Source: Cytidiella melzeri
Lineage: Eukaryota; Basidiomycota; Agaricomycetes; Polyporales; Irpicaceae
Reading direction: 5' to 3'
Length of the DNA: 64,000 bases
NCBI GenBank assembly: GCA_022592445.1
Contig: JABYQR010000096.1
Location: forward strand, 62,001-126,000
The notes under the pieces were generated by a model, which had not been told where the DNA came from, ran no database searches, and was given only the letters and a program-made list of their open reading frames with translations. Below are positions 1 to 9,571 of this stretch, piece after piece. Every line of letters begins with the position of its first letter. Within the stretch, counting starts at the first letter, position 1. Position numbers and translations under genes: made by a program.

Positions 1-1113
1 GGTCGACGAGGTCGCAGCGACTTTTTGCCCCTTAGGGACACCTTGAAGCCGTTTCAGGCAAACTGCCCCCCAGTGACCCGTACCACCGCAGTGGTTGCAG
101 ACCGGGTCATCGGGGTGCTTCGAGTCCCTCTTCTTGTGACTCTCAGATCCGCAAACCGAGCAGCGCTTGCTCATCTCCTTCTTCCATTTCTGGAAGATCT
201 CCTGTTTGCCTAGACCCGCAAAGAGCGAGTCGAACAAGGTGGAGAAACGGGATGCGTCGATCTCCATTGCATTGGGGTCGCGGAACGCTTGCTGGTGGGA
301 CTTGCCATGTCCCGAGGAACTGTCTACCATGACCTTCCCAGTGCTGTTGCGTAGATCGGCCAGCTGAGCATCTACTGCCTTGCACTGGTCCTTCAGTGCA
401 TCGTAGGTTGTGGCGCGGGTTTGGAAATAAGAGACGCGCTGAAGGTATTCCGTACTCAAGCTCGACTTGAGACGGTCGAAAAGGTCCTGCTGGCTCCAGC
501 CAGTGCGAGGGGCCCAGGTCTCGAACTCCGAGATGTGGGCGGCGAATGTTTTGTTACCCTGCTTCATGCCGGTAACCTTAGTCTTGGCCTCCATGACCGC
601 GTCAATAGGCTCAAACTTTGCCTTGAAGGCCTCGATAAACGTGTCCCGGTCATTTCCAAATGCTGGTTTGCTATTGGCCAACTCCTCAATGTGAGGGCGA
701 GCCCAGTCGGCAGCGTCGTCCTGCATGAAGGACAGGGCGCTTGTGATGAGTTTATGAGGATCAAAGATCCTCGCGCCGTTGTTGTCCACCCGGACCTGGC
801 CTTGCGCGTCTTGCTGGAAGAACGCCTTGCCCTGATTCTGAGCCCAGACGATGAAAGCATGCCGGAAAAGTCTTGCTTCCGACGACGTTTTTCCCTTAAA
901 AGAGACGGGCTTCTCGACAATACTCCGTTCTCGGGACGTATGCGTGGCCGCGGCGACGGCTGGTGCCTGAACGGCTGCCAAAGCAGCCACTTGATTGGTG
1001 AGGTCAACCATCCTCTGTGACAGGACGCCCAGTATATTTAGGACATCTTGCTGGCTCAAATTGGCAACTGGGGCAGCTGGAGCAGCAGGGGCAGCGGGCT
1101 GGTTGGGGTCCAT
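1..1113 (-). CDS. Ty3/Gypsy-type Gag, 3' end cut by window edge
   Basis: An uninterrupted frame of 371 codons runs from the ATG at 1113 off the left edge of the window. The N-terminus is Pro/Ala-rich. A long helical retrotransposon-Gag body follows, with WAQNQGKAFF near residue 90 and FKAKFEPIDAV near residue 175. The C-terminus carries a first Cys pair (CSVCGSESH) and then a CCHC zinc knuckle, CNHCGGTGHWGAVC. This order (capsid-like body, then nucleocapsid knuckle) is that of a Gypsy Gag, which packages the element RNA in a virus-like particle. There are no internal stops, so this copy may be young. The protease and polymerase would lie beyond the window. Another unknown ORF sits just upstream on the same strand (1206-1937). 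Confidence 0.85.
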   Translation of the reverse strand, partial: MDPNQPAAPAAPAAPVANLSQQDVLNILGVLSQRMVDLTNQVAALAAVQAPAVAAATHTSRERSIVEKPVSFKGKTSSEARLFRHAFIVWAQNQGKAFFQQDAQGQVRVDNNGARIFDPHKLITSALSFMQDDAADWARPHIEELANSKPAFGNDRDTFIEAFKAKFEPIDAVMEAKTKVTGMKQGNKTFAAHISEFETWAPRTGWSQQDLFDRLKSSLSTEYLQRVSYFQTRATTYDALKDQCKAVDAQLADLRNSTGKVMVDSSSGHGKSHQQAFRDPNAMEIDASRFSTLFDSLFAGLGKQEIFQKWKKEMSKRCSVCGSESHKKRDSKHPDDPVCNHCGGTGHWGAVCLKRLQGVPKGQKVAATSST

Positions 1114-1205
1114 GTCTTCTTAGTAGAAGTGGTCGTCTGTGACCGCGCTCGAATCGAAGAAGTGGATGCAATTATCACAAATCGTGGCAGGCAAAACTTT
1201 CTGGA

Positions 1206-1937
1206 CTATCTAATCCAGTCGAAGTAGCTATCTCTATTGACTATGTTAAGCTGGGCAAGAACTTTGCTATAATTCTTGCGAAGCTGTTTAAACAAGATCT
1301 TCCCAATTGCCTTGCAACCCCAGTCTAGAAGTTGCCACTCGCGGTCTGCTGTGACTGGCGCGAGTTCGTCAAGTCGATTGAGGAAGCGGTTGACTTTATT
1401 GACGAGGTGAAGCAGAGCGCGGCGGTGGTCGGGGTCCGCGCAATGGAGAAGTTCTTGAAGCTCAGTGAGAGCTTGTAGTCGTGTGTGGACAGCGGTGAGC
1501 TTAGGCTTGAAGATGCCTATGAGGTCGACTGATGACAACTTTTTGAAATCAAGGAGTACCGGTTTTGGTGCAGCGGAAGCGGGAGTGGGTGCAGGGAGCT
1601 TGGAAAGCCGCTCAGAGAGTGTGGGTTTGTGGATACGTTGCTCTGCTAAGGTGCGAGCACGTTCTTCGGCAACGCGTTCTCCGTATGCTCTGGCAGAAGC
1701 GCGAAGTTGTCGATTTTCCTCGTACGAGGGGACGGTGAGAGTGATGCCTTTCACTGGCGGTTTCTTGGAGACGTAGTCGGCAACGGCGACCAGGTCTTTG
1801 TCAGACCAGCAATGAGGTTGACCGCTTTTTTGCTTGGCAGCGAGAGCGTCAAAGAAGGAAGGCGGGAGGCACCTCTTGAGCTGAGGCTCGTTGGTAGTGA
1901 GGTCCTTAGACAAACGGGTGCGCATGTCCTTAGGCAC
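1206..1937 (-). CDS. Unknown 243-aa ORF upstream of Gypsy gag
   Basis: I do not recognise this protein. It is an open frame of 243 codons on the same strand as the Gag that starts 93 bp further on. It begins MPKDMRTRLSKDL and is basic and mainly helical. The middle is Pro/Ala-rich (LPAPTPASAAPKPV) and the C-terminal half is rich in Leu, Arg and His (DPDHRRALLHLVNKVNRFLN). No zinc finger, protease or transmembrane segment is visible. Position and strand suggest an accessory ORF between the 5' LTR and gag of the same element, but it could also be a captured or spliced 5' exon. An intact frame of this length without recognisable motifs argues that it is, or recently was, translated. Confidence 0.5.
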   Translation of the reverse strand: MPKDMRTRLSKDLTTNEPQLKRCLPPSFFDALAAKQKSGQPHCWSDKDLVAVADYVSKKPPVKGITLTVPSYEENRQLRASARAYGERVAEERARTLAEQRIHKPTLSERLSKLPAPTPASAAPKPVLLDFKKLSSVDLIGIFKPKLTAVHTRLQALTELQELLHCADPDHRRALLHLVNKVNRFLNRLDELAPVTADREWQLLDWGCKAIGKILFKQLRKNYSKVLAQLNIVNRDSYFDWIR

Positions 1938-2231
1938 TAGACAACGCAGGGGGATTCAAACGGTCGACGTAAGTGGTAGCTCAACGGTATGATGAGACCG
2001 GAGACGTACTCGTCAAACAGGAATAAACTTTTGTAAACGGTGGGGGAGGAGATATAAACCCAGGGGTTACACAACGATCTCGACCTAATGACACGGAGAC
2101 AGGGCTCGACGTGACAAACAGGGACACGATGTGGATGACGACGAGGAGGTGGTGGCAGGCGTGAAGCACAATGCGTTCACCAGCTATCAAACTTATTCAG
2201 AAATCTAGCCCAGTAAAGACCAAGTTAGTAT
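1938..2231 (-). repeat. Probable 5' LTR/leader of the minus-strand Gypsy
   Basis: No gene here. Read on the minus strand, a stretch opening TGTCACGTCGAGCC (near 2116) and closing CGGTCTCATCA (near 1990) has TG...CA ends and a TATA-like motif near 2050. That fits a short LTR in front of the upstream ORF and gag. I found no second copy in the window and no convincing primer-binding site, so the borders are tentative. Positions 2205-2224 repeat exactly a 20-mer at 2272-2291, inside the next element. Confidence 0.35.
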
Positions 2232-2843
2232 TGTTACTACCAGCTATGTAGTACAAGAGGGGGTTGCTTACCTAGCCCAGTAAAGACCAAGAGGTCGAGA
2301 TGGGGGCTAGGAGCGTACATGCAGCATCTTATATAGACTTCAGGGACCTGCGCACAGACCATGTTGAGGGCAGGCTTTGCAAGAAGCCATGGGAACAAAG
2401 AACAAAAGAACTACCTAAAGGAGAACAATAGCTATTGTCTAGACCTTGCCAAGAACTCTACCCGTGAGAGAATCTATCTAAAAGGAGACCAACTATTGTA
2501 TTCCATTCCCACACATGTGAGAACATCCTTCCATAAAGAGAACAATAAGGAAAGAACAAAAGGAGTCCATGTGGACGTCATTTATGACATCAAACCCTAG
2601 CTATGGGCTGAGCCATGTGGTTGTAGCCATGTGGTCTTACTTAAGCTAAGTCACATGCCAGTGTGACGTAGTAGCCAGTAATGTGACCGTGTGGAGCGTC
2701 TAATCCACGTGATACGGGCGCTTAATAGACGTGCAAAGGAGTTTGTGCAGAGAAGGTTGCAACTGAGCTACAGCCCGGAGTTTTACAGATAAAAACAAGA
2801 GGTAAATTGCGAAAATTAAGGGCTAGTCAGGCCATCCATGACA
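2232..2843. repeat. LTR-like repeat R3, copy 1 (about 612 bp)
   Basis: This block is closely similar, in the same orientation, to 8967-9571. Both copies show inverted terminal dinucleotides (TG...CA) and contain TTATATAGACTTCAGGG near their left end. The left end here is TGTTACTACC and the right end is CCATCCATGACA. The flanking pentamers (AGTAT and ATGAC) do not match, so there is no target duplication. The right end abuts a decayed hAT transposase that is cut at this point. Ends, length and interruption of another element fit an LTR, probably solo, of a Gypsy family. The internal plus-strand ORF (79 codons, both copies) is probably fortuitous. Confidence 0.65.
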
Positions 2844-2848
2844 ATGAC

Positions 2849-4847
2849 TTCATGCAAGAGAGGTGTATTGGTTTGCGATATGCGGTTTGTTGCATCGAGA
2901 AAATCCTGCGGGTGGCTGACTTAGTCGTAGCATCATAATCTGAAAATGGTACTTACACCCAGCAGCACGCTAAGCTCACTCAATAGAGCCCACTCGTTTA
3001 CAGACAGTCGCTGATGCTGTAGCCCCTGCTTCCCATCCTTGTCCCATTTAGCCATGCCAAATAATTTCTCCAATGCAGGTCACAGCTCGAGAGCTCTGTC
3101 AATAGCGCCAGCGAGAGAATTCCACCGCGTGTCGATAGCACGGATTGGAAGCTTGAAAGGTATCTCCACACGTTTTCAATTCATCTTAAGGTCTTCTTGC
3201 AAAGCCGGCAAATGAAATATATGCTTGGCAAGTTCCTTGAGCTGTATAAGCACCTTGTGAGTTTCTTGTGCCATGATCAGACTTGAGCCAGGCTATATAG
3301 CTCCATACCTTTGTTACTGCAAATCTTCTCATTTCTTCTTCGTCATCATCAAGAGCGAATCGACTCTCAACGGTGTGGTTGATATCTTTGATCTCTTCCT
3401 GGTCGGCAGCTTCGCGCACCAGGTCAAGCTCATACTCCTCAGTGTCACTGTCATCGTTGTTGTCATCAGCACCGTGGTTGCCCTCGCTTGCTTCGTCTAG
3501 ATTGTCTTCTTCACCGGCTATTGTGTCGACATCCACCTCACTGGTAGGATCTTCAGAGTGACCGCTTTTAGTCTGTTTTCGTGCGAATCCTGAAATGATG
3601 GCCTGCAACATATAAGCAACTGTCCATGGTATATAGAATATGCTTACTTTGACTACAAGGTTTAGGATGTGCGCAAAGCACCTCACTCGAGTTTGTGCTG
3701 AGTTTAGTCCGCCGAGGGACTCAAGCTCTGATATCATGGTATCATTGTTTGACGCGTTGTCACACGTAATTCCCAGCGGCTTTTTTGATCTGTTAAGTGT
3801 TGAAACAATGTGGCGAGTTATCAATACAATGCTTACCTTCTTCTCAATACTGAGAGACTTCAGACAGCTTGTGAGCGCCTCTGCAAGATACACGCCGTGT
3901 GACCTTTTGTCAGCCTGAATCCAACCTATCAGTCCTTATTTGGGCGCAGCGGAGTATAAGAAGAAATGCATACCGGATGAAATCAAGTACAAACGTGGCT
4001 ACATTCCCTTCGATGACACAATGGACGGTAACACCAAGGAAAGAGTAGACGTTGGGTGACGTCCATCCATCGAGGCAAAGGTGAAGGCGGCCAGGATAGT
4101 CTTGCAGCATTTTGCCAATATGCACGCGCGTGAGATTGAAAATCTCGCGCACATCCCGCGACACAGTACTGGGGCCTGGAACTTCGGCTTTGGCGTACAA
4201 CATTGATATGATGGCGAGGAATTCGGGATCCTTGACAATCTTGAAGGGGCAATGGCAACGAGCAACCCATAGAGCCACGAGAAAGCGCAGTCGTGGTTTG
4301 CTATATGCCGTACCATGAGCAAACACTGCAATGCTCTGATCGGCAGGAGCAACCGCTGGTGAGCATGACTGTATGTGACGGCTCAAGTTTCCAGTTGACG
4401 TGTCGGTACGGCGTTGCAAAACTGAGATTGATGGACTGTGTTCTCGTCAATTGTCGCCGGTTTGCATAGAGAATAGAACGAGAGTACATACTTTAGCTTA
4501 CAGACAAATTTGTACTTGACATCGCCTTTCTTGACAACGATCTCAGGATGCCGGAAATGTGCGTACAAATTGGACTCCCAAGTTTTACTTTGCGCGGCTA
4601 CATTTCTTGTTGTCAGATGCTATGTGCGTGTGTCAATTAAATGAATGAACTCACCAAGAACCTCTTCATTGGTGCGCTCAGCCACCTTCCATTTGAGGTC
4701 GAAGGCGGACTGCTTCTCAACCACAAGAGACTCAGGGCTTGAAGTCCTCCCTATGGCGTTGGTCCGAGCTGCATCCTCGTCATCACTTTTGCTATCAGCT
4801 GTTCGAGCTCGTTTGCGGGGCCTGGTCTGCTTGTTTGAGCGCGGCAT
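2849..4847 (-). pseudogene. hAT-superfamily transposase, truncated and decayed
   Basis: The reading starts at the ATG at 4847 (MPRSNKQTRPRKRAR, an NLS-like N-terminus). It continues through spliced pieces: a BED-type zinc finger (Cys near 4510, then TSTGNLSRHIQSC at about 4350-4390), the hAT core with RLHLCLDGWTSPNVYSFLG near 4050, and GITCDNASNNDTMISELE with RVRCFAHILNLVVK near 3650-3780. A later exon reads IDTRWNSLAGAID near 3140, and the last visible piece, NTPLLHEV, runs directly into repeat R3 at 2843. The C-terminal hAT dimerisation region is missing. Some exon junctions near 4420 and 3910 do not keep one frame, and a stop codon lies near 3090. hAT proteins cut and paste their own DNA with a DDE RNase H fold. 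This copy looks inactive. Confidence 0.8.
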
Positions 4848-5051
4848 GGCAGGCTATTGAGTTGAGTGTAGTGGGGAAAGACAAAGTGTGAAGCTGACGG
4901 TGCCCAAAGCTGGCCGTGTGTATAGGTGGTCTTGATGCCATTTTGATGAGAGAAAAAGTTGCCCCGTTGAGCGACAAATAGCGAGAGGGCGGAGGCAAAT
5001 TTGAAGGGAGTGAGGAGGTCATAGCACGCGGTATCAGGCGCTGGTCAACAG

Positions 5052-5357
5052 GGTGGTTTGAAGGGCCGCGCCATGTTATGTTGCTCAGGCAGCAGCCTCT
5101 ATGCACCTCCTTGTTGGTGTGCAATGAAGGTACGTAGGATGTCAAACCGCCTCTCATCAACGCAGCGAATGCATTCACTGGCGAGAGATCAAGAGTGGTG
5201 GTGCCGGTGTTGCAGGATGCAACTCGAGGGCTAACTTGGGCTGCCTCTCTCCGTTCCATAACACTGCCGAGGTGGTTTGAGGGGCCGCACCGTGCTATGT
5301 TGCTCAGGCAGCAGCCTCTATGCACCTCCTTGTTGGTGTGCACTGAAGGTACGTAGG
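5052..5357. repeat. 87-bp direct repeat, two copies 219 bp apart
   Basis: The segments 5052-5138 and 5271-5357 are nearly identical. Both start GGTGGTTTGA and end GAAGGTACGTAGG, with only a few mismatches. The offset of 219 bp is a multiple of three, so one minus-strand frame stays open across both, but I see no gene-like protein in it. The 130-bp spacer is unique. The repeat lies immediately upstream of the hAT transposase start and may be part of that element's 5' region. Confidence 0.75.
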
Positions 5358-6066
5358 TGAAGCGCGCTATGCCACCGACTCACAAAATTGGCAGCGTAGG
5401 CGCTCTTATCTTCACGCCGTGTGCACCCCCATCACGACTACCACCACTGCAACCACCACCACTACCACATTCCGGAATTTACGTGTATGCGTTGATACGC
5501 CCGGAAATCGGCTGGGCACAGAGATCTGGCAGCAGCCCGCCATTTGCGCGGCCCGCGTCATTCTGAGCGGCAAGTCCCTCCACTTTCCCAGCGTCACGGG
5601 CACGAGGAGTTCACCGAGGTCACAAGGAGTCCGCCGAGGATCCGAAGACTTGACAAGGAGCAACGCGCCGGAAACATCCGAGGCTGAGGAATCGCACCGA
5701 ACTCTGACACACAGACACGCCCCTTTTGCATCGGAGCATGGGCCGGCCAGCCACCAAGTGTTTCGGACGCGGGTCGGACCAACGGTAGAAGAAACTTGAC
5801 GCGCGAACCCTGTTTCAGGAAGACTCCTATCACGCCATGCTGTGCAACTCCTGGCCGGCGCCTCATCACCTGCTTGCGATGGGTGGCGCCTTTTCAGCGC
5901 AAGGGCGCGCGCCACTACTCCGCGTCGACCAACGCTGTGTCCCGCTGGGCGTCGACTCGCTGGACATTTTGCCTCCGCAGACGGAAGTATTCTGCCACCC
6001 TGTTTCCTCGCTCTCGCGTTTGGGTTTAGGACATAGAAGGAAAGGTTTAGGAGAGGGTCTTTAGGG
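5358..6066. other. No gene seen
   Basis: The stretch contains an ACC/ACT trinucleotide run at about 5430-5470 and several overlapping open frames on both strands, none with recognisable composition or motifs. I see no supported gene. Confidence 0.4.
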
Positions 6067-6076
6067 TATATAAAAA
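6067..6076 (+). promoter_or_regulatory. TATA box of the 6226 ORF
   Basis: TATATAAAAA lies about 150 bp before the ATG at 6226, a spacing that fits a TATA-initiated transcript with a 5' leader of about 120 nt. Confidence 0.5.
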
Positions 6077-6225
6077 GGTGTTGCTTGTACTGCGTAGAAA
6101 ATCAATCAATCCCCACCCCAGTTTCCAGAGTTCACTTTACGCTTTGCGCTCGCGTCAAGGGAGTCTCTTTGCGCCCATAGCTGTGGCTTCTTCTGCGTTG
6201 TCTCACTGCGACTTCTTTCACGTTT

Positions 6226-6765
6226 ATGTCCGCTGCGTCTACCAACGACAACCCGCCTCAAGTCTGCCGCTACTGTCCCACCGTTCCCCACCTACCCGAC
6301 GGTCGCTGCCCTTACTGCCCGCGCCCGCGCGAGGTTCTACGCCGTTACCCCATCATCCCCGCGCCCACGCCGCCGCCAGAACCCTCAGCAGTGCCAACGG
6401 TCTCCCCTGAGAGATCAACTCCTAAATCACCCTCGCCAGCGTCGTCCGTCGCCTCCGTCGCAGACTCGCTTGATAACTGCTCTTACTGCGACACTCAGAG
6501 CGATCACCCAATTCCCCTACGTTCAGGACCTTTTGTCCCGCTTGACTGTGATCGCTCGCGCGCGCCGCACCCAGATTGTTGGCTGTCCCCAGACTTTGAA
6601 GGCGAGGACCACGAGTGCAAACTAGTGCAGTTCAATCTTACCAGCTCTACCAATGTCCCGCCGTTTGGGAAGTGTTGTTCTACACTACCGCCCCCGCGCG
6701 CAGTCTGTCGAGTCAACTTGACTGCAATCTCACATAGCCTTGCGCTGCAACCCGCGCTCCATTAG
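6226..6765 (+). CDS. Orphan CxxC-rich (zinc-ribbon-like) protein
   Basis: A 179-aa frame opens at ATG 6226. Near the N-terminus it carries two CxxC pairs, CRYC and CPYC, spaced like a zinc ribbon with a short Pro-rich loop. A Pro/Ser linker follows, then a third pair, CSYC, near residue 85, and further single Cys residues (DCW, HEC, KCC) to the end. This arrangement could bind one or two zinc ions. I do not recognise the family. A clear TATA box precedes it and an unusual CTGCG-rich tract follows. The ORF might belong to an unrecognised mobile element, since both flanks are repeat-rich. An intron within the frame cannot be excluded. Confidence 0.45.
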   Translation: MSAASTNDNPPQVCRYCPTVPHLPDGRCPYCPRPREVLRRYPIIPAPTPPPEPSAVPTVSPERSTPKSPSPASSVASVADSLDNCSYCDTQSDHPIPLRSGPFVPLDCDRSRAPHPDCWLSPDFEGEDHECKLVQFNLTSSTNVPPFGKCCSTLPPPRAVCRVNLTAISHSLALQPALH

Positions 6766-6794
6766 TTTATCTTCCTCTACGGTTCCTTTCGGCT

Positions 6795-7075
6795 TTGTTA
6801 CACTGCGTTTACTTTTGAAACTGCGTTATTTTACTGTGTTACTGCGTTGCGTTTCACCTTCACTGCGTCGAGCTTACTGCGTTCACTTTCACTGCGCCCG
6901 CGTTTTACAGCGACTACTTCATCTTCACCAGCGACCGCGTTTTGTGTTCGAGATTCATATTGCGCCTGCGTTTATCATCTGCGTCTCTCCGCGCGCCGTT
7001 TTCCTACAAGTCGCGACATCTCCCGCGCGTTCTCTTTGAGCCGCGCTATAACTCTTTTGCTTTCACTGCGCCGAC
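6795..7075 (+). repeat. CTGCG motif array downstream of the orphan ORF
   Basis: Within about 280 bp the pentamer CTGCG occurs about nine times on the plus strand, often as ACTGCGTT or CACTGCG, in a T/C-rich background. More copies flank the start of the preceding ORF (about 6093, 6190, 6203, 6231). The spacing is irregular, so this is a motif cluster and not a tandem satellite. Confidence 0.6.
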
Positions 7076-7199
7076 TTGCCCTTTTACCCGCAATACGCGT
7101 GGTAGTTGCCCGTCTAACTCCCTTCATATAAACTTTATCACAAAAACCTTGACGCTTTTTTAGCACAGGTAAAACTAGGACTCTAAGACCACCTCGCAC

Positions 7200-7913
7200 A
7201 CTTTAACACTTCCGCGCTTCCACACCTTTACACTTCTATTGCCACTTCGTGGTTGGTTGTGTTGTCTTTAAGGTTGTTCTTAGTTTGAAGCGTGACTCAG
7301 TGTCTCAGCATCCCCACGCACAGTGCCTCTCGTGTACCTCCTCCAAGTCGACGATGTGCGCATTCTGCTGGACTGTGGCTTGCCGGACTGGTGTCCGGAG
7401 GCGAAAGAGGAGGATTGGGGGGAGGAAAGGATGGAGAAGGAGAAGCCGGCCGGAGTGTATGGATGGGAAGAGTACTGGTGATGTTCTTATTCGAGTTCTC
7501 GCCTGTGCGTCCTCCCCGCACACATGTCGACATTGCTGACTTCTTTCCTTCAGACCTCGCACATTCCGGGCACCAGCAGCACCCATTCCTTCTGTGACCA
7601 ACCATCCGCAAACACAACAACAACAACAACAACCGGCCAGTTCTTTCGTGTCCCCTCCAACTCCTCCCAATATCCCAGCCAGTCCTTTCTCGCCCCCGCC
7701 TCCACCCCATTCAACTTCACTCTCCCCGATATCCCTCCCTCAACCTCACAAAGTCGTCCCGGAACTGGATCTCACAGCCATCCTGGTACAACATCCTCCG
7801 GAACCACCACTCTCCCGCCCATCTCTGCCGTCGTCACCTCATTGCTCTCTTCCTCCCTCTCTTTCCCGCATCCACCACCCACGTAGCCTGGATACTTAGC
7901 CTCGCAAGGTGCA
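7200..7913. other. Low-complexity upstream region of EMC4; no supported gene
   Basis: The stretch holds an (ACA)n run near 7612-7632 and Ser/Pro/Thr-rich open frames on the plus strand (for example 7524-7886) with matching frames on the minus strand. None resembles a known protein. It probably contains the promoter and 5' leader of the EMC4 gene. Confidence 0.4.
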
Positions 7914-8590
7914 ATGTCGAACACTGTAGACTCGTCCAAGTAAGGTCTTAGCCCTGCATCCTCAGACATTCAATAACGTCTGCGATAGATGGCGTAACCT
8001 ACATTCTCCTCCTGGGTTCAGGCGCACTGCGGTGTGTAGTCTACCCGAGTACTCCTTGCATGACGTTACTCACAGACATACACCTCCAGTCACAGTCGAA
8101 AACCAGCGCGCCCAGCAAATCCTTGACAAGTGCATCAGCATCGTATGAAGCAATGAAAGACAAGCGAGCTTGGGACCTCGCTATTAGTCCCGCAAAGTCT
8201 CTGCCAATGCAGGCGTTCATGTTGTACATGTTGGGGGGAGGTGTTCAGGTTTTCAGTATGGGAATTGTGTTCATGTTGCTGCTGAGCCCTTTCAAGAATG
8301 TCGCTGGGATCAACACTGGTGCGTCGTGGCACTTGTTGTACAAGGTATCCGGGCTCATTGATATGCGTACTTGCTTAGCATTTGCGCCATTGGCACCCGT
8401 TCCGGCAGGCAAGAAGCAGGCACCCAAGTCAAACGCTTTGACGACGCTCGCGCTGCACAAGCTGGTCTATCTGCTGTGCAACCTGTTAACGCTGGCGATA
8501 GGGCTCTGGAAGTGTCGGTCAATGGGTCTTTTGCCTACGGGCACGGGAGATTGGCTGGCATTTGAGACGCGAGGACAGGTGTGTATTTGA
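7914..8590 (+). CDS. EMC4: ER membrane protein complex subunit 4
   Basis: EMC4 is a small two- or three-helix subunit of the ER membrane complex, which inserts tail-anchored and multipass proteins. The hallmark blocks are visible: WDLAISPAKSLPMQAFMLYM, then a hydrophobic segment ending FKNVAGI, and after an intron LHKLVYLLCNLLTLAIGL, then KCRSMGLLPTGTGDWLAF. My best model is 7914-7939, 7966-7993, 8090-8318 and 8409-8590, giving 154 aa and one frame. The 8319-8408 intron (GTGCGT...GGCAG) is well supported by protein continuity. The two upstream exons are less certain, since the N-terminus is poorly conserved and translation could instead begin at an ATG near 8061. The end RGQVCI may also be read past a possible last intron. 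Confidence 0.85.
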
Positions 8591-8966
8591 CAGGACTGTT
8601 GTTGCTGTTTATTGACGAGCTACTGTTAAGCATCTGTTGATTACGGACGCGGAGAGGGCAAACGTGACAACGGCGAGGAGGAAAGATCGGGATGCGGCTT
8701 TACTGTTTACTGTTCTTGTTTATCTAGTGTCAGTGCTATCTATAGTATGAGAATTCCTGTCTTTTCAGCAGGCTCCTAGCTACTACATGTATATCCTAAA
8801 TGAGTAAGCAGATTTCTACCTGTGGGTGACCCATATGTGGTGGGTACCTGTACCTGCAGGTCAGGTACCCGGCGCTAACTTACCTGCGCGGTTCTGGGTA
8901 GGAGGATTAGCGCACCACATACCTGCGGGTACGGGTGCGGGTTGATCCGCGGGTGCACCCGTGCTA
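8591..8966. repeat. GGGTGC/ACCTGC-rich inverted tract, possible MITE remnant
   Basis: From about 8813 to 8965 the sequence is dominated by the words TACCTG, GGGTAC and GGTGCGGGT on both strands. Imperfect inverted matches occur around GGCGCTAA (near 8872) and TTAGCGC (near 8908). That could fold into a long hairpin, as small non-autonomous DNA elements do. The borders are unclear. The part before 8813 shows no feature. Confidence 0.3.
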
Positions 8967-9571
8967 TGCTTTACTACCCGCTATGTAGTACAAGAGGGGT
9001 TTGCTTACCTAGCCTAGTAAAGACCAAGAGGTTGAGATGGGGGGCTAGGAGCGTACATGCAGCTGCTTATATAGACTTCAGGGACCTGTGCACAGACCAT
9101 GTTAAGGGCAGGCTTTGCAAGAAGCCGTGTGAACAAAGAACAAAAGAACTACCTAAAGGAGAACAATAGCTATTGTCTAGACCTTGCCAAGAACTCTACT
9201 GATGAGAGAATCTATCTAAAAAAAGACCAGCTATTGTATTCCATTCCCACACCTGTGAGAACATCCTTCCATAAAGAGAACAATAGGGCAAGAACAAAAG
9301 GAGTCCATGTGAACGGTATCTATGACATCAAACCCTAGCTATGGGCTGAGCCATGTGGTTGTAGCCATGTGGTCTTACTTAAGCTGAGTCACATGCCAGT
9401 GTGACGTAGTAGCAAGTAACGTGACCATTTAGAGTGTCTAAGCCACGTGATACGGGCGCTTGATAGACGTGCAAAGGAGTTTGTGCAGAGAAGGTTGCAA
9501 CTGGGTTGCAGCCCGGAGAAAAACAAGAGGTAAATTGCGAAAAATAAGGGCTAGTCGGGCCATCCACAACA
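8967..9571. repeat. LTR-like repeat R3, copy 2 (about 605 bp)
   Basis: This is the second copy of the 2232-2843 block, in the same orientation. The left end is TGCTTTACTACC and the right end CCATCCACAACA. The flanking pentamers (TGCTA and GTGAG) do not match. The right end abuts a minus-strand Gypsy polymerase frame that is cut after KHAKLLT, and no continuation of that frame appears on the left side. This copy differs from copy 1 by scattered substitutions and small indels, including loss of about 12 bp near 9515. Confidence 0.65.

Noticed and set aside
564..1007. 147-codon minus-strand ORF inside gag
   Set aside because: It is a shadow frame of the longer Gag that runs off the window edge.
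1945..1990. tRNA-like words (TAGCTCAACGGTA and GATTCAAACGG) on the plus strand
   Set aside because: The D-arm-like and T-arm-like words are in the wrong order and no acceptor stem pairs; not a tRNA.
2361..2600. 79-codon plus-strand ORF in R3, also present in copy 2
   Set aside because: It lies inside an LTR-like repeat, has no gene-like composition, and its conservation follows from repeat copying.
4795..5343. 182-codon minus-strand ORF across the 87-bp direct repeats
   Set aside because: It overlaps the true hAT N-terminus in another frame, and its internal repeat is explained by the DNA repeat.
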